Below are positions 63,252-64,000 of a DNA stretch of 64,000 bases, piece after piece. The notes beneath the pieces were generated by a model. The model was given only the letters and a program-made list of their open reading frames with translations, had not been told where the DNA came from and made no database searches. Within the stretch, counting starts at the first letter, position 1. Each line of letters opens with the position of its first letter. The DNA lies in assembly GCA_014773175.1 (NCBI GenBank), contig VXCM01000988.1:186001-250000 (forward strand). Direction: 5' to 3'. Made by a program: the position numbers and the translations under genes. Source of the DNA: Lucifuga dentata. Taxonomy: Eukaryota > Chordata > Actinopteri > Ophidiiformes > Bythitidae.

Positions 63252-63572
63252 CTGTAAGAATTAAAGTGAATGTACTTCTCATTATTTTTTAATATACTCA
63301 AGGTGTTAACCTTATATATTTTATGTAATCATCGTATCCTGCAGAGTGTATCATTATATTCATGTAATATGTGTAAATCTTGTCTAGATCATGCTTAGCA
63401 CATACTACATGAATATAATGATACAGGATCACACTTGACTGCTGTCTGCAGGATACAAAGATGGGAGAGAATATATGGAATACAATGATTACACAGAATA
63501 TATAAGGATTACACACTTGAGTACCGGTATATTAAAAAATAATGAAAAGTATATTCACTTTAATTCTTACAG
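63252..63572. mobile_element. Imperfect ~320-bp palindrome, probable MITE
   Basis: The left arm starts CTGTAAGAATTAAAGTGAAT (63252) and the right arm ends ATTCACTTTAATTCTTACAG (63572). Arms continue through TTAATATAC, CTTATATATT, GTAATCAT and TATCATTATATTCATGTA to a centre near 63392. Flanking sequence TTTTTGAATGTTTGAG on the left and AGCCCAATAAATA on the right matches the two sides of the TTAA family's subterminal region. Confidence 0.8.
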
Positions 63573-64000
63573 AGCCCAATAAATATCACAAAAATCAAAC
63601 CACATAGAAGTAAAACACTTTTAGCAAGGTCAAGAATGATTCACAAGCCAACCTTCTTTTGCTTTTGACTTATTATATGTTTGAATGTGCATAACACAGT
63701 AAAGATATTTTCTTCCTTCCAACTATTTCTGCATGACTATAAAAAAAAAAAATTGTATGGTCAAAATGATCACAATAATTCCTGGTTGTTAAGATTTTAC
63801 GAGCCTCTAAAATGAAAAGTTTACAATGTTGGATTGTTTTGGAGGAAACCTTTGTAAAGCATTGTAATAAATTCTGTTTTACATAGTTATATTGGTTTTT
63901 AAAAACAGGGTTTAATAGGGCAGCTGTGTTGGTGAGCTCTGGTGCTCCATCCAAACCCAGACTTGTCCTCCCATTTCATGCATGTGCAGATTCAACCATT
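63573..64000. other. Gene-free right edge
   Basis: AT-rich; no feature supported. Confidence 0.4.

Overview
This window is vertebrate, almost certainly teleost fish, genomic DNA. The evidence is spliced genes with GT-AG introns, polyadenylation signals, abundant CA/GT and CT/GA microsatellites, and interspersed repeats of fish type (Tc1-like, Harbinger-like, TTAA-specific MITEs, an L2-like LINE tail). I recognise three protein-coding genes, all on the minus strand in the left 11 kb. The remaining ~53 kb is gene-poor and built from layers of transposable elements.

Layout. Two complete tandem Wnt8 paralogues lie head to tail. The upstream copy (coding span 5792 to 3805, 6 coding exons, 359 aa) is followed by the downstream copy (3075 to 1274, 6 coding exons, 349 aa). 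Splice phases are identical in the two genes, and only 729 bp separate the first stop from the second start. This matches the tandem wnt8a arrangement known in zebrafish, where the locus yields a bicistronic message. The upstream copy has a clear TATA box at 5894-5901 and, 9 bp further upstream, a TCF/LEF-type site. Further right is a compact beta-thymosin gene (coding exons 9711-9612 and 9471-9434, 45 aa), with a plausible noncoding first exon ending at 10818.

From about 11.4 kb to the right end I find no convincing host exon. The dominant feature is one family of TTAA-flanked inverted-repeat elements (termini AGGACCATACC / GGTATGGTCCT). I count thirteen copies or fragments, and two full copies have a second copy of the same family inserted inside them. 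Other layers are a Harbinger-like element (TTA target duplication) nested in a family copy; a Tc1-like element with both ends, and a second Tc1 fragment split at TTAA by a piggyBac-like MITE that itself holds a common fish repeat; three copies of an unclassified ~350-bp repeat; four other inverted-repeat elements; an imperfect ~320-bp palindrome; and an L2-like reverse-transcriptase tail.

Assembly caution. There are one 73-N gap and twenty single-N joins. At seven joins the same ~53-66 bp stands on both sides of the N, which points to unmerged contig overlaps and not to true tandem duplications. Most other single Ns fall in homopolymers or microsatellites. One false duplication lies in the 3' UTR of the second Wnt8 gene.

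Function. Wnt8 ligands are secreted, lipid-modified morphogens for ventrolateral mesoderm and posterior neural patterning, and beta-thymosin sequesters monomeric actin. Nothing in the sequence ties the two functions together; they are simply neighbours.
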